64,000 nt of DNA from Typha latifolia (taxonomy: Eukaryota > Streptophyta > Magnoliopsida > Poales > Typhaceae): NCBI GenBank assembly GCA_019914945.1, contig CM034102.1:8669501-8733500 (forward strand), read 5' to 3'. Both the position numbers and the translations under genes were made by a program. The notes under the pieces are model-generated. The model did no database searches and was not told the DNA's origin. It saw only the letters and a list, made by a program, of their open reading frames with translations. Shown piece after piece: positions 25,776 through 36,719 of the stretch. Numbering within the stretch: the stretch's first letter is position 1; each line of letters starts with the position of its first letter.

Positions 25776-26257
25776 TTGAATTTTTTTATGGATTTGAATT
25801 GATGTCAGTAAGTATAATGAAATCCAATGATTTGAGGTTACATTTGGATAAAATCAATTTCCTAGTTTAACTCTCCAAAATCTAAAAACTTAGTTTCTTA
25901 CATTCTAATTAGTGCCCAAGAGTAAAATAAGAAAACGGAGCAGCATGGAATGAATTTCCTCATTTGAAACAACAAATTTAGATAAATTTTATTACTTCTA
26001 TAAACAGAAAAATTCATTTGAAATTCAAATGAAATCAATTGAATTCCAACTAAACTTAGTTTCAAGCATTTCCAAGATGTAGAATATTCTACTGGAAGTA
26101 CTTCACAATGAATACATGAAAGAAGCATGTTCATAACCCTTTATAGTTACTCAATGAAAGATTACAATCCCTTTAATAGCTAAGGCCTAACAAGTAACAA
26201 ACAAACAAGTTTAATTAGCTTGACATTGAAATTTTGTTGAAAACTGAGGCAATCGAC
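25776..26257. other. Spacer between gypsy copy B and the CHX gene
   Basis: AT-rich and without a recognised gene. It should include the 3' untranslated region of the minus-strand CHX gene, which ends at 26258. Confidence 0.6.
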
Positions 26258-29057
26258 TTAACCATTCCAGCCGGTGTTAAAAAAGCTGCGGATTTGTGTC
26301 CTGTGGTCCGCCTTGTTCAAATAATGTAGCACCGACTTCCTTGAGCTCTCTTTCCGTGATGCTACCTCAGCAGAATCCCCGCCGACTTGGTCCGCCACGT
26401 GCTGCTGCACCACCAACACCGATGCTTTCACCCCGAAGTCGTCTGACGCTAGAAGATCCCCGATCGCCCCCAACTCAGGATACTCGCTCCACTCGGCCAA
26501 TCCCGCCGTCAGCGGCGTCTTCTTCTTGTGCCCTCTACCCACGATGTATACGTCATGGCACGCTTCCATCGTGCGGATCTCCGCCACCGTCTCCTCGCTG
26601 TTGTTCGCCACCTTCTCCGTGTATACCACTGACTCCTTGTCGATGATCTTAAGCCGGAACTCGTTCACAAACTCGTCGTCAAGCTGCCACTCTAAGCTAT
26701 CATCTTCTGCTGTATTAATAGCCATTGTTGACGACGATGACTCCGACTGGCCCCATTCGGGAAACGACGCAGCAGCCACATTGTCCCCCTGGATGAAGCG
26801 GACCACCATGAGGGAGACCGACGGGTGCTCCGCCATCCTCCATGCGTACGCTAGTGCCTCTCGATCGTCCGGCCCGCCGAAGAAGAGGACCGCTATGTTA
26901 TGCTTGCCATTCCGTGTGGCGGTGAACCTCGATCCCCCCCGGAGGCCACGGTCGATGAGGATGGCGACGGAGCAGGGGGCCTCGGCGAATACTTTCTGGT
27001 TGACGACACGGATACTGGGGTTGACCGTCTCCATGTCGCCGCTGAGCGTCTGGACCTTGTGGAATGGGAGGACTATCAAGGTGGCGTGGCGGTCCTCAGC
27101 GATGTTGCAAATGTCTTGGTGCATGCTGGAGTAGAGGGAGACGGCAGTGTGGGGCTGGACGGAAATCCCGCTAGCGTGCAACTCGTAATTTTCGAAGGCA
27201 GACATGATCTGCTCATTCTGCTGCGGCCCACCCTTGCGGCGGAGGGCGGCGCGCTTAGAGCCAGGGTTGTGGACGACAAGCATGGCGGATGCGCGGCCGC
27301 TGAGCTCAATGAGGTGGAGAGCGTAGACGGAGATCGGGGAGCGCCTGGTGGGGTTGGAGATGTGGAGGAGGCTGATGATGGATGGTACGTTGCGGTACGT
27401 GTGCACGCACGCCACCATCCGGAGCTCGCCTTCGTGCTTCATCCTTTGAATGTTACGCCGCTTGTATGCCACCCGAGGCCGATACGGCTGGTGGGTGAGT
27501 TGGGCCAGGGGCGACGCCACAATCATCACCACCACGATCCCTACAATTATCATGGCGTACATCCTTTGCGAGAAAATCTACATTGCAATATGCTCATTAA
27601 GATCATTAAATAAAATCTTTCATTCTTCTAAGACACCAAGTTAAAGTCCGTACATTCATGTGGAGGGCAAGGATAGCGATGATCATCTCCAGGGGACCTT
27701 TGGTGCTAAGGAGGATCCCAAGCGTGAGGCCTTCTAAGATCGGCATCGAAAAGAAAACGGCAACTAGCACGCCACTAAGCACTTTGCATGCCGCCGCAAT
27801 TGTCAGAACGATAGCTACATTTTGATTTTTATTGGAATCTTTTAGCATCTCCGTCGCTGGCTGCTCCATCCACAAGGTCGTTAGGTTCGTCCTGAGGCCA
27901 GCGTGGATGAAGAAGATGGGCAGCAAGAAGCTAACGACGAAGTCTTCTGTCCGGTCGATGATGGCGACGGCGACTGGCCCTGTGGGAATCATTAGCCCGA
28001 AGAAGAAGGCCCCGAATGCGGCATGGATGCCTAGCATATCGGCGACGAGGGCAGCGGCGGTGGCGCTGATGAGGACCGAACCGAGGTACGTGTTGCTGAT
28101 CGGTTGGCCCTCCGGCACCCGACGAGTGACCCACGACATGGCAGGCTGGACCAAGAGGAAGCATGCGACGACGAATAAGACAGCGGAGAGCAGCACAGAT
28201 AGGACCCAATACCAACTGTACTGCTTGTCCTCACGCTCGATATCCGCCATGGCAACCGATAGCGTGAAGAGGACCCAGCCGATCATCTCGTTGGCGATGG
28301 CAGCCGACATGGCAAGCTGGCCGATGTCGGTGCTGAGGATCTTGAACTCCGCCATGAGGCGAGCGAGGAGGGGGGAGGCGGTGACAGAGACTGAGAGGGC
28401 GAGGAAGAGGGTGAACGTGATGATCTCGAGAACCCCCTTGTTCATCTGGTCAAACAAGATCGTATGATTGTCAAAGGTCGGGGACTTTAGACCAAATGTT
28501 CGGCTAGTCAATACTGTTACGAAGAAGGGGAGGGCCATGCTTATGGAAGCTGTAGCAAACACCTTCATCCCCATCCCCTTGAACACGTTCAAATCCATCT
28601 TAACACCCACCAGGAATATATAATAGAGTAGCGCAAAATTTGATACCGTCTCCAGTACAATGTAGCTTTGTGTAGGAAAGACGACTTCGCGGTAAGCGTC
28701 AATGCTTCCCAACCCAGACCTGCCCAAAAAAATCCCAACCTGCTAGGAATGAACCACCAGAGTTAGTCATTGCTCATCAACATATATATATAAGCGCTAA
28801 TTTAAAGTACCAGAGGATTGTTAATTAATTACCAGAATCTCAGAGACAACTCTAGGCTGCTTCAACGGCTTAAGGATGAAGTCCAAGAGGCGAGATGCAA
28901 TGATCAGGAACAAGGACTGGAAGAGGAACTCAGGAAGCACGTAGTCCTGAAAATGGAAGCTTTTCCGCCAAGCTCCATTCATCGTGATCGACTCAGTAGA
29001 GTAGCAGAACAACATCCCTTCCATTTGAAATGAGTTGCTGCTGGTAGCGCCGTCCAT
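26258..29057 (-). CDS. Cation/H+ exchanger, CHX type (CPA2 family)
   Basis: A membrane exchanger of monovalent cations (K+ or Na+) for protons; plant CHX proteins act in plasma or endomembranes in ion and pH balance. Three minus-strand exons: 29057-28833 (75 codons), 28739-27654 (362 codons) and 27577-26258 (439 codons plus stop), all phase 0 with GT-AG introns of 93 and 76 bases. The product is 876 residues, near the family norm of about 800-870. Residues from about 35 to 470 hold the hydrophobic Na+/H+ exchanger domain, with LYYIFLVGVKMDL, ASPLLARLMAEFKIL, AAFGAFFFGLMIPTGPV, SFLLPIFFIHAGLRTNL and LLSTKGPLEMII. The rest is the long hydrophilic C-terminus, with LVVHNPGSKRAALRRKGG and the conserved VLFFGGPDDREALAYAWRM. 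The ATG at 29057 was chosen because it opens directly into MDGATSSNSFQMEGMLFCYS, the normal CHX N-terminus. No break was seen. The exact subclade cannot be set here. Confidence 0.95.
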
Positions 29058-30903
29058 GGTGAGCCCCACCTCCTCTTTCTGATACCCGCGAGAAGAAGAG
29101 GAGAGAGAGAGGGGGGAGAAATGGTGTGGTGTTAAGAAGGTACGTACGAGACGAAGGGAGGGAAAGATAAAGTCGATCGTACGTAACAATATTAACGAAG
29201 GGACGGGTCAGATCACGGACAACTGCAGTTGGGAGAATGACTATTTTGGGGCGTACGGTTTTGTTAGTTTCTTGTATCATTGTGTGGTATCCGTATTGAA
29301 GGAGTTCACTCCAACTTCGGTTGTTTTCCGTTATCCTTCGAGGTGCTTTCTTCCAAGAATATAGCTCGTTAATTTGGAGCTCTGACAGGTGTAAATGTTA
29401 ATTGAGTTTTTTTTTCAAGTTTTTTGAGGTAAATGACAAATTATGGCTTTTAGTTATGCTAAATAATTTAATAAGAACTATTAATTTCTCTCTCCTAATA
29501 AAAAAATTTATGATTAAATGACAAATTATGGCTTTTAGTTATGTAAAATAATTCAACTAGAACTATTAATTTCTCTCTCCTAACCGAACGGTTGAGATTA
29601 AATAATACTAAATAAAATTAATCAAAAGTGCCGGTCATATTAACCCGATGTACGTGTCATTTTTCTAAATTGTAAGGATAAATTAGTCATATTTTATTTC
29701 TCTCTTAAATATCTACTTTTTTATAAAAAAATAAAAATAATAATAAATTAGTAGAAGTTGATAATCCTATTATTAAGGAAATAATTATAAGAATAAGCAA
29801 TAAGAAAATACTTAAATTCTAATTTTTTTATTGATTAATCTAATCATATATGTAAAGTATCTTATATATCCTTTAATTTATCTAATGATAAAAATTATTT
29901 TCAATAACTAATTAGTTAGTATTGAATCATTGCTCTTTAGGCATATCTAGAATTAAATTACCTTAAAATTTTATGGGAGATTTGCACTAAAAATCAATAT
30001 AAAAATTTTCTTTTTGTGCCCCTACTCATTTCAGTTTACCTATTATAATTTACTCTTTTCATGTATAAGATAACTATAATATACTTATATATTTTTACGA
30101 GGATATAAAACTATCTCCGCCTTTCCTGTGGCATTAAATTTGATTTTAACTTTTATGTTTGTTATTTATTGTGAAAAGATGACACTATTGCAAAGAGAAA
30201 CTACTAAATAGCAATTAAACTTCTTTATTCTTCTTCCTGCAGTAAAAAACAACAAAGTGCATCGTCTTCGTCTTCTTCCTGTAGCAATAAACAACAACAT
30301 TTTTTTCTTCTTCCTTCGATATTATTATTTAACAGACTTTTCCTTTGCCTTTAAGATAAAACCCCATCAATAATCATTTCAACATATTATTTTTATAATA
30401 ATTATTTTATGAAAGAAATATGTTTAACAACTTAATCCGAATCTATTCTATCGACGACTTAAAGAGAATTTTTGGCTAAAGGATATATTCTCAAATATTA
30501 AGTTGCTACCAGAGCATCCCAATACAAAAATACAATTGTAAAAAGAAATAAATTCTCAATATGCAAATTATAGAACACAACATATGGTCTTGTAAGATAC
30601 CTCCAAGTGATGCAAATAATCGTGTTTGTTACACCATCAGCTATAGTATTGATTACGACATTCAAATTTTTCTAAGATTTTCTTATCAATCTACTTCTAT
30701 GTTTATATATTGATTTCTAATTTTGTATTTATTTATTCTTACCTTGTGTATTCTTACAACTATAAATGTATAATTTGATTAAACCAAATTATTATCTATA
30801 GATTCTAAAATTATATATGTGGATTATTGAAATATTATCTATGGATTCTGGGATATTATGTCTGAATTCCGAAAATAGATTTTGTAGATTTTGCAATAAT
30901 ATC
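29058..30903. other. CHX upstream region and intergenic AT-rich DNA
   Basis: Minus-strand 5' leader and promoter of CHX lie at the left end (CT-rich leader at 29058-29130 on the minus strand). The rest is AT-rich without a recognised gene, apart from an 85-base tandem duplication at 29431. Confidence 0.6.
29431..29600. repeat. 85-base direct tandem duplication
   Basis: The copy beginning AAATGACAAATTATGG at 29431 recurs at 29516 with a shift of 85 bases. Both copies share GACAAATTATGGCTTTTAGT and CTATTAATTTCTCTCTCCTA, with scattered substitutions. Confidence 0.85.
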
Positions 30904-30987
30904 TGTAACACCCGTGTAAAAAAAAAAAACATAGCGCACGTGCTATGCGTGCACTTGGCGCGTGCGCTGACTCCTTCTTCCTCCTCC

Positions 30988-31019
30988 CCCACCTCTCGCA
31001 GTTATTTACGAGAGGTGGG
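30988..31019 (+). other. Perfect 11-bp stem hairpin upstream of a TATA-like box
   Basis: The arms are CCCACCTCTCG (30988-30998) and CGAGAGGTGGG (31009-31019), with a 10-base loop. It lies about 60 bases before the TATTTAAG box. Confidence 0.8.
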
Positions 31020-31076
31020 AGAGAAGTGCGTCGGAGTGGAGCTAACTCCACTCTGCTACCCTCTCCGCCTTATCCC

Positions 31077-31084
31077 TATTTAAG
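31077..31084 (+). promoter_or_regulatory. Candidate TATA box of the LTR
   Basis: TATTTAAG lies in a GC/CT-rich surrounding about 45 bases before a long (TC)n tract. That is the usual position of a plant retrotransposon LTR promoter. Confidence 0.4.
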
Positions 31085-31126
31085 GCCCCCATCTCCCTCA
31101 CCTTCTAGGTTTGGTTTCACTCTTCG

Positions 31127-31129
31127 AAA

Positions 31130-31172
<43 letters not shown>
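31127..31172 (+). repeat. (TC)n microsatellite
   Basis: About 22 uninterrupted CT/TC repeats, followed by more imperfect CT-rich sequence to 31225. Open frames here encode Ser-Leu or Arg-Glu runs and are artefacts. Confidence 0.95.
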
Positions 31173-31174
<2 letters not shown>

Positions 31175-31448
31175 CTTCCTTCCTCTCTTTTCTCTCTCGT
31201 TCCTTCCTCTCTTTTCTCTCTCGCGAAGTCTTTCGCGCGGGTTGAGTCCGGGCGACCAACCAAAACCTCCTCACCTCGATCATCAGGTTAGCCTCCATCC
31301 GCTCTTTAATTTAATTTAAAAATAGCCTAGTTAATCATGTATAATTAGGAATTTATTTATGTCTGCCTTCACCAGAGAAATTCGCCGGCCGGCAACCTCA
31401 GGTCGACCACCCACCAGTCCGAGAAGTTCCCTGCTTCAGCCCCTTGCT

Positions 31449-31473
31449 GTGGGTACCCAAATTGGGTACCCAC
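31449..31473 (+). other. 12-bp stem palindrome GTGGGTACCCAA / TTGGGTACCCAC
   Basis: The two perfect arms are separated by a single A. A second outer pair, CCCTTGC (31441-31447) and GCAAGGG (31479-31485), extends the possible hairpin. Confidence 0.85.
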
Positions 31474-31842
31474 GGGGTGCAAGGGAGGCGATGTCATGTC
31501 GCCTCCTACCGCCGGGTTTCTTTGGCACAAGCGGCCACACCGGCAATGGTGGCCTCGCTCGTCAACCTCGATTGACCCACCTCTTCACATGGAAGAGGTA
31601 GGTACTCGAGATGAGGGTTTCGAGCCCATCTTGCACCGAATTGGGAAGCTCCATGGCCGTCGGCCATGGAGTTCCTCAATTCTCACCCATCAACTGCACT
31701 AGTCGGTGGTTCAAATCACTCCTGCACCACTCGTCGACTTGGGGAGGAGTTGTTGGAGCTGGGGGGCTGTCAGCTATGGGGATCACCGACAGCAGCCCCC
31801 TTTAGCGAGTGAACTGTGTGGGGGTTGATCAAACCTCCACTA

Positions 31843-32326
31843 GTTGTGTTGGCTACGGGGTGGGCCGCAGCCCACACACCGTAGCCAGTACTGGACCGGG
31901 CCTGTGAACCCGGTCCACCCGACTTGTGTTGGCTACAAGGTGGGCCGTAGCCCATGCCCGTAGCCAGTAGTGGACTGGGCTCGAGAGCTCAGTCCACCCG
32001 ACTTCTGTAGCCTATAGGTGGGCCGTGGCCCATGCCCGTAGCTAGCTGTGGGCTGGGCTTATGAGCCCAGTCCACCCGACCCTAGTTTACAGTGTGGGCC
32101 GCAGCCCACACTTGTAACTAAGGGTGGATTTGGGCTCAACCCAGTCCACCCCAAAGTTATCTTTCTCTATTTAGCTATTTTGATAGGGTGGGCTCTCAAG
32201 CCCAACCCACCTAAAACCTGGGCAACTATAGTGTGGGCCTAGGCCCACACGTGTAGTTAATTTTTTTTCTTTTTTTCTTTTTCTTTTCTTTAGCCTAGTG
32301 GGCTGTGGGTAGGCCCACAGCCCACT
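31843..32326 (+). repeat. Tandem array of GC-rich double-hairpin units (hairpin ladder)
   Basis: Units of about 75-80 bases, starting near 31843, 31925, 32003 and 32080, then looser ones to 32326. Each contains a first hairpin (GGCTAC...TGGGCCGnnGCCCA...GTAGCC) and a second (TGGACTGGGCT...AGCTCAGTCCA). Unit 1 arms are GGCTACGG 31851-31858 with CCGTAGCC 31879-31886, and TGGACCGGG 31892-31900 with CCCGGTCCA 31909-31917. The array ends with the perfect 20-base palindrome GTGTGGGCCTAGGCCCACAC at 32231-32250. After it stands a perfect 13-bp stem, AGTGGGCTGTGGG with CCCACAGCCCACT, at 32297-32326. TGGGCC and GTGGGCC words also match plant site II / TCP-factor binding motifs. Function is unknown. Confidence 0.85.
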
Positions 32327-32843
32327 TCTCCAACATAAGGCTAGGCCTTGAGCCCAGCCCAACCTTTAACCTTAAGACTAATTTATTTATTATTAGTCTG
32401 CTATTTTTCTTAAATTCTGTTAGCTACATAAATTGTAATTATTTTAATTTTTCTCAACTATGTTATTAATAAAATTAGGACCTAGAAAAAATCAAACTTA
32501 ATTTATACAACAAGATAGTTAGTCTTATAAGTCCATTAATTTTATGTTTATTTTATTTATAAATTATTAGATCTATTGTTGTGTGGGAAGGATCTTGAAA
32601 TTTAAGAAGAGCCGACTGATTAGGAGAGGGATTCCAAAAATATCCTAAGCGAGTAAAATTCTATAATAGTCTACGAAAATGCATACTTATGTCATTTCTT
32701 ATCTGTATTAATCAAATGTTGTTTATTACTTGTGAAAATTACATGATATTTTATACTTGCATTTAATTACATGTCAATTCTTACTTGCATTATTTATCTT
32801 GCATTATTTATCACTTAACGCATATGTATAATAGACTCTATGC

Positions 32844-32939
32844 TTGTTTATAATACCTGTTATTTGATGATTATGTTAAATAAATAATAGATTGTTTATA
32901 ATACCTGTTATTTGATGATTATGTTAAATAAATAATAGA
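32844..32939 (+). repeat. 48-base tandem duplication
   Basis: TTGTTTATAATACCTG and the following sequence to AAATAATAG occur twice with a shift of exactly 48 and essentially no changes, so the duplication is recent. Confidence 0.9.
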
Positions 32940-33260
32940 GGTGACACCATGTGCACGTATCATTGTTAGTCAAGTCCCAACTAGGTAGTGCCCCTTTCAC
33001 CCACTCAACCCGAGGTTTAACCCGAGGTTAAGGGTATAGTGTATTATATAGTATTATATTAGCGGTCTATACCTGACTAGTTGGAGGCTAGTCTAGTATG
33101 ATATTAGAAAAGATGATTGAGAGGGAGGGATTGTAGTTCTAGCGGTACCCGAGGACGTAGGGTCAGGGCGTCTATCGAGCTGTGTGCTCTTAATCGCCGT
33201 ATGTGATGATTCCGCTCTGAGCGATGACTATGTTATATTGTAAATAAATTAGGCTATCAA

Positions 33261-33636
33261 AATTTGGATTGAGTTACACTGATGTAATTCAAAATGCAGG
33301 TAGAATTACACTAGTGTATATCAAAATTTTATTGTTCCAAATTATAGAACATTACAAAATTAACTTTCATTATTCCAAACTATAATATATCACAATATGA
33401 ATTTTTGAGAAACTTCAATCTTTTATCTTGTCCTTGCAATTGCCATTTGTATTTTTCTTTTCTCTGAGTCTTTAAGTCTGACTTCTTTTGTGAATGAGAC
33501 TCATAAAAAGGATAAAATATCTGCATAATAAATGATCCAGCTAAGAAGTTACCTATAGATTAATATCTAATATCGGATTCCATAAATACTAATAACAGAA
33601 TATGCAAATACTAACACCAAATCCTGTGTAACAACC
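33261..33636. other. AT-rich stretch without recognisable features
   Basis: No gene or clear repeat end recognised. It contains two GATGTAATTC/GTGTATATC-like words in similar contexts, probably retroelement tail. Confidence 0.5.
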
Positions 33637-33852
33637 GAACCTTAAAAATAAATAATAAAAAATTCTATTGCATGGCACGACGTGGCCAGCCACGCTGTGG
33701 TCGGCCTTGTGCCATGTAGCGGCAGGAGGGGAGCGCGCCACACGCCCTAGGCACCGGCTTGGCCAACCTGGCCAGGCCAGCTAGCATAGTGGGCCCCGCT
33801 ATCGCCGCCGCGGTCTCCCTTCCAACTGCCTCTCTTTGTCCCTCTATATTAT
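33637..33852 (+). repeat. Start fragment of another TGTAAC-type LTR
   Basis: It opens TGTAACAACCGAACC, then a GC-rich stretch with GGCCAGCC/GGCTTGGCC inverted words. It is cut where a primer-binding-site complement (GGCTCTGATACCA, 33854-33866) of the neighbouring gypsy LTR starts. No TG...CA partner was found. Confidence 0.45.
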
Positions 33853-33869
33853 AGGCTCTGATACCAATT

Positions 33870-34690
33870 TGTTAAGGTTCGGATACCAAATTGATGGGAT
33901 CTAGAACCAAAAGATCGGCTACGAAACAATTCCTTAAGATATGAATTTATTGTAGGAAGCAGTCCGCGCAACCGTGGAAAAATATTCGTCAGATATTCCC
34001 CATTAGTTAACAAATTACGAAACTAATTGGGTTGGATTCGTATCTTCCTATTCTACAACTTTTGTATTTATGCTCTTCACATATTCAAACTGTAGCATGG
34101 AAGAAAATACGGAATAACGTGGGTGATGGTGGTGGTGACGGGTGGAGTGAATGTTAGGGTTATAGATGGGTATGGAGATGAGGGTGGATTATAGAAGTGA
34201 TTAAGGGAAGTAGACGAAGGGAAAGAATTAGTCGGGATCCCAAAGAAGAGGGGTGGCTCGACAGTCGAGGGAGATTAGAAGTGAGGAGAAACCTTGCCAA
34301 CGGTAGAGGTGGAAGGATGGTGAAGAGGGAGGAGGGAGATTAGGGTAGATAGATGATAGAGAGGCAAGAAATCAATATTCCAATAGCAATATAAAGTTGG
34401 GTGCCATCCACATATTTATAGAGGTTAGCCAACAAGTCCTAAAACAATATGAAAGCCCTAACAAGCCAACTAAACTAGTATTCCTTATCTTCTCTGAATA
34501 CCTTTTGAATTAAGATTTCATTTTGTCATAGATATATTCCGAATCTGGAGAAGTCATGAATATCAAAGTTGTAGATCTAGAGGTTTTCTACCTTATCTCA
34601 CTGGTTTGATCTTATTTGGATATGTGTCAAATATTCTATAAATATTTTTCTAAAACTGCATCGAGTTGGATTTAGCTAATTAGATAAAAT
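33870..34690 (-). repeat. Gypsy LTR (family E), minus orientation
   Basis: On the plus strand it follows GGCTCTGATACCAATT, so the primer-binding site of a minus-strand element adjoins its end, TGTTAAGG at 33870. Its blocks (GTCCGCGCAACCG, GGTGATGGTGGTGGTGACGG, CCCAAAGAAGAGG, CTTGCCAACGGTAGAGG) recur at 39478-39816 and 40647-41413. Its distal part (34490-34690) instead matches the family F solo LTR at 40350-40560, so the two families share or exchange segments. Confidence 0.65.
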
Positions 34691-34860
34691 CCTAACTAAG
34701 TATATCACTATATCTCTCTTTCTCTCGCTCACTCTCTCTCGATTCTCTCTCTCTCTCGCCGAGACCGGCCTATCACCGCCGCCGCAGTCCTTGGAAACCA
34801 CCACCGCCACCTCCGCGAGCGTCCGTGAGCTCTTTCTCCTTCTCTCTTCTTCTCTCTTCT

Positions 34861-34893
<33 letters not shown>

Positions 34894-35790
34894 ACTTTCT
34901 CTCTCTTTTCCCTCGTGCCGCCACCGGCCTGCCGCCACCGGGGTAAGCCTCTCTCTTTCCCACTCTCTCTTTTTCTCTCTCTCTAGCTCTCTTTCTCTTG
35001 CCCTTGGGTTCGGACTCGCCGGAGCCGAGCCGCTGGATGGCCACCAGCGGTCGGTGCCCTCCCCGCCAGCCCGGGTCCGCAACCCCCTCCTTCACCTTCT
35101 CTCTTTCTTCTCTTCCTCTTCTCCTCTTCTTCTTCTTCTTCTTCTTCTTCTTCTTTCTTTCTTTCTTTCTTTCTTTCTTTCCTTCTTTCTTTCTTTTTCT
35201 TCTTCTTCCTTGGCTTCTTCTCCTTCTTTCTGCACAGTGCTGGGCCAAGCCCAGCACTGATGGCAGAATTATTTATTTATTTATGTTATTTATTTAGGTA
35301 TTTTTCTTCTTAATTAATGCAAATAGATTATTTAGATATTAACTATTTTAATAATATTATATATTCTCCAATATAATTTTATTAATTATAATTTTTATAA
35401 TTAATGATTAATTAGGTATAAATATAGGTAATACTTATATTTATTTATTTATTTATTTATATGTCTATTAGATTAATAGATAGATTTGTAAATTATAATT
35501 ATTAGATTTATATTCTAATACCCTCATCATATATATTTTAAGTAATTCTATTAATTTATTATATATGATTATTCTACAACAAATAAAATACTAGGCTTAT
35601 TTAGTTATTTATTTATTATTTTATCGAGTAAAAACTGCATTGTCCCTAATTAATCAAGATAGTGTATGAATTATAAAATTAATTATAATTAGACCTTGTC
35701 TATACTTATAGTTATTTAGCCTTTTATTTTATTTTATTTTATAATTATATATTTAGAAATACTCTTATATAGGCAAAATATAAGAAAATT
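34691..35790 (+). repeat. Truncated TGTAAC-type LTR: CT-rich leader, hairpin, AT-rich tail
   Basis: The CT/TTC/TTTC-rich leader runs to 35230. Then a hairpin and a long AT-rich tail follow that match 9214-11165 inverted (for example TAGATTAATAGATAGATTTG and ACAAATAAAATACTAGGCTT in both). The left end is cut at the family E LTR; no TGTAAC start is present. Open frames with Lys/Arg/Glu or Ser/Leu runs here are repeat artefacts. Confidence 0.6.
35235..35259 (+). other. Perfect 11-bp stem hairpin CAGTGCTGGGC / GCCCAGCACTG
   Basis: Three-base loop CAA. It lies between the CT-rich leader and AT-rich tail, the same relative place as the hairpin ladder at 31843 and the imperfect inverted repeat near 10735. 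Confidence 0.85.
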
Positions 35791-36719
35791 AATCAAAAAT
35801 ACTTTGCATTTTGTTTTTTTTAATTATTGTTTACACGTTATCTTATGGGTATTTATTATTTGATTCCTGTATTTTTGGTTTAATCTTCAAAAATACCCGA
35901 GTTAAATTTAACTTAGACAACAATGGATGAAATAGAAAATAAAAAGATTTAAATACATAAATACTCCTCATTTACTCTTTGTCCCTCTATCTACCTTGTG
36001 CAACCACCTCTCCTCCTCCCTCCTCTCTCTCATTCCTTCCTCTTCCTCCCCTTCTTTCTTCGCGAAGAGTCAGTCGTTCTTAGCTCTTGAAGAGTTGATA
36101 CATCAGATGCTAGTCGCAATCTAATTGCACATTCATCCTACTTCTGGCAATCATATGTACCAATCCTGCATTAGATTCTAGTGCTTTCTGTTGAGTTTTA
36201 TGTAGTGGTAGCAATTCCCAAAGGGCTGATTAGTATAGTTGCAGATTTATTGGATGTAAAGATGAGAGCACCTTAATTCAAAAACATAACTTATCCTGCT
36301 CAACCTCATCATTTATAAGCTTATTCATTCTACCAAATTATCAAGAAACTTTCCTACTTAATTACCTACACGATTTCTAACAAAAAATCTATCTGATTTT
36401 GTAGCCTATTTTTCTAACTTTCAATTTCTCGTGTTGTGATGTTCGAAAAAGGAATTATCTTGATCACATAGTCTATGTGGTAGAAAAAAAAAGGTTCCGA
36501 GAGTATATGCAGAAAATAATAATAATTCAGATGGTTTAAATGAAATTATCCCATAAAAAAAAATCTTCCCCTACCAATAAAGAGGCCAACATGTTTTGAT
36601 ATATGTCTTAGGGTTTCAAATGGGAAGGAAAAAATTTTGGTATCTCTTACCTCTGGTCAGTTGAGTGGTGCACTCAAGGAGGACGGTCTCCTCCTCCATG
36701 GAAGAGCTCGTCCATGGGC
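35791..36719. other. Unassigned stretch with CT-rich segment
   Basis: AT-rich on both sides of a CT-rich block at 35990-36065 that carries TTCGCGAAG. No coding or transposon hallmark was recognised. Confidence 0.45.

Larger units (their letters stand above)
30904..33260 (+). repeat. LTR-like region of a TGTAAC-type (Tekay-like) gypsy element with structured leader
   Basis: It starts TGTAACACCC. Then come a GC-rich segment with an 11-bp hairpin, a TATTTAAG promoter-like box, a (TC)n tract, a GGTTGAGTCCGGGCGACC block, a hairpin array, and an AT-rich tail ending near 33260. The layout (TGTAAC start, CT leader, GGGC inverted repeats, AT-rich tail) is shared with the stretches at 34690 and, inverted, 9214. 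No coding domain was found. The right edge is uncertain, so this may be one long LTR or an LTR plus internal leader. Confidence 0.5.

Noticed and set aside
26900..27613. 237-residue open frame on the plus strand opposite the CHX C-terminal exon
   Set aside because: It is antisense to a clear conserved exon in GC-rich DNA, where opposite-strand frames stay open by chance; no domain resemblance.
34676..35257. 193-residue Lys/Arg/Glu-rich open frame
   Set aside because: It is the reverse complement of CT/TTC/TTTC simple repeats in an LTR leader.
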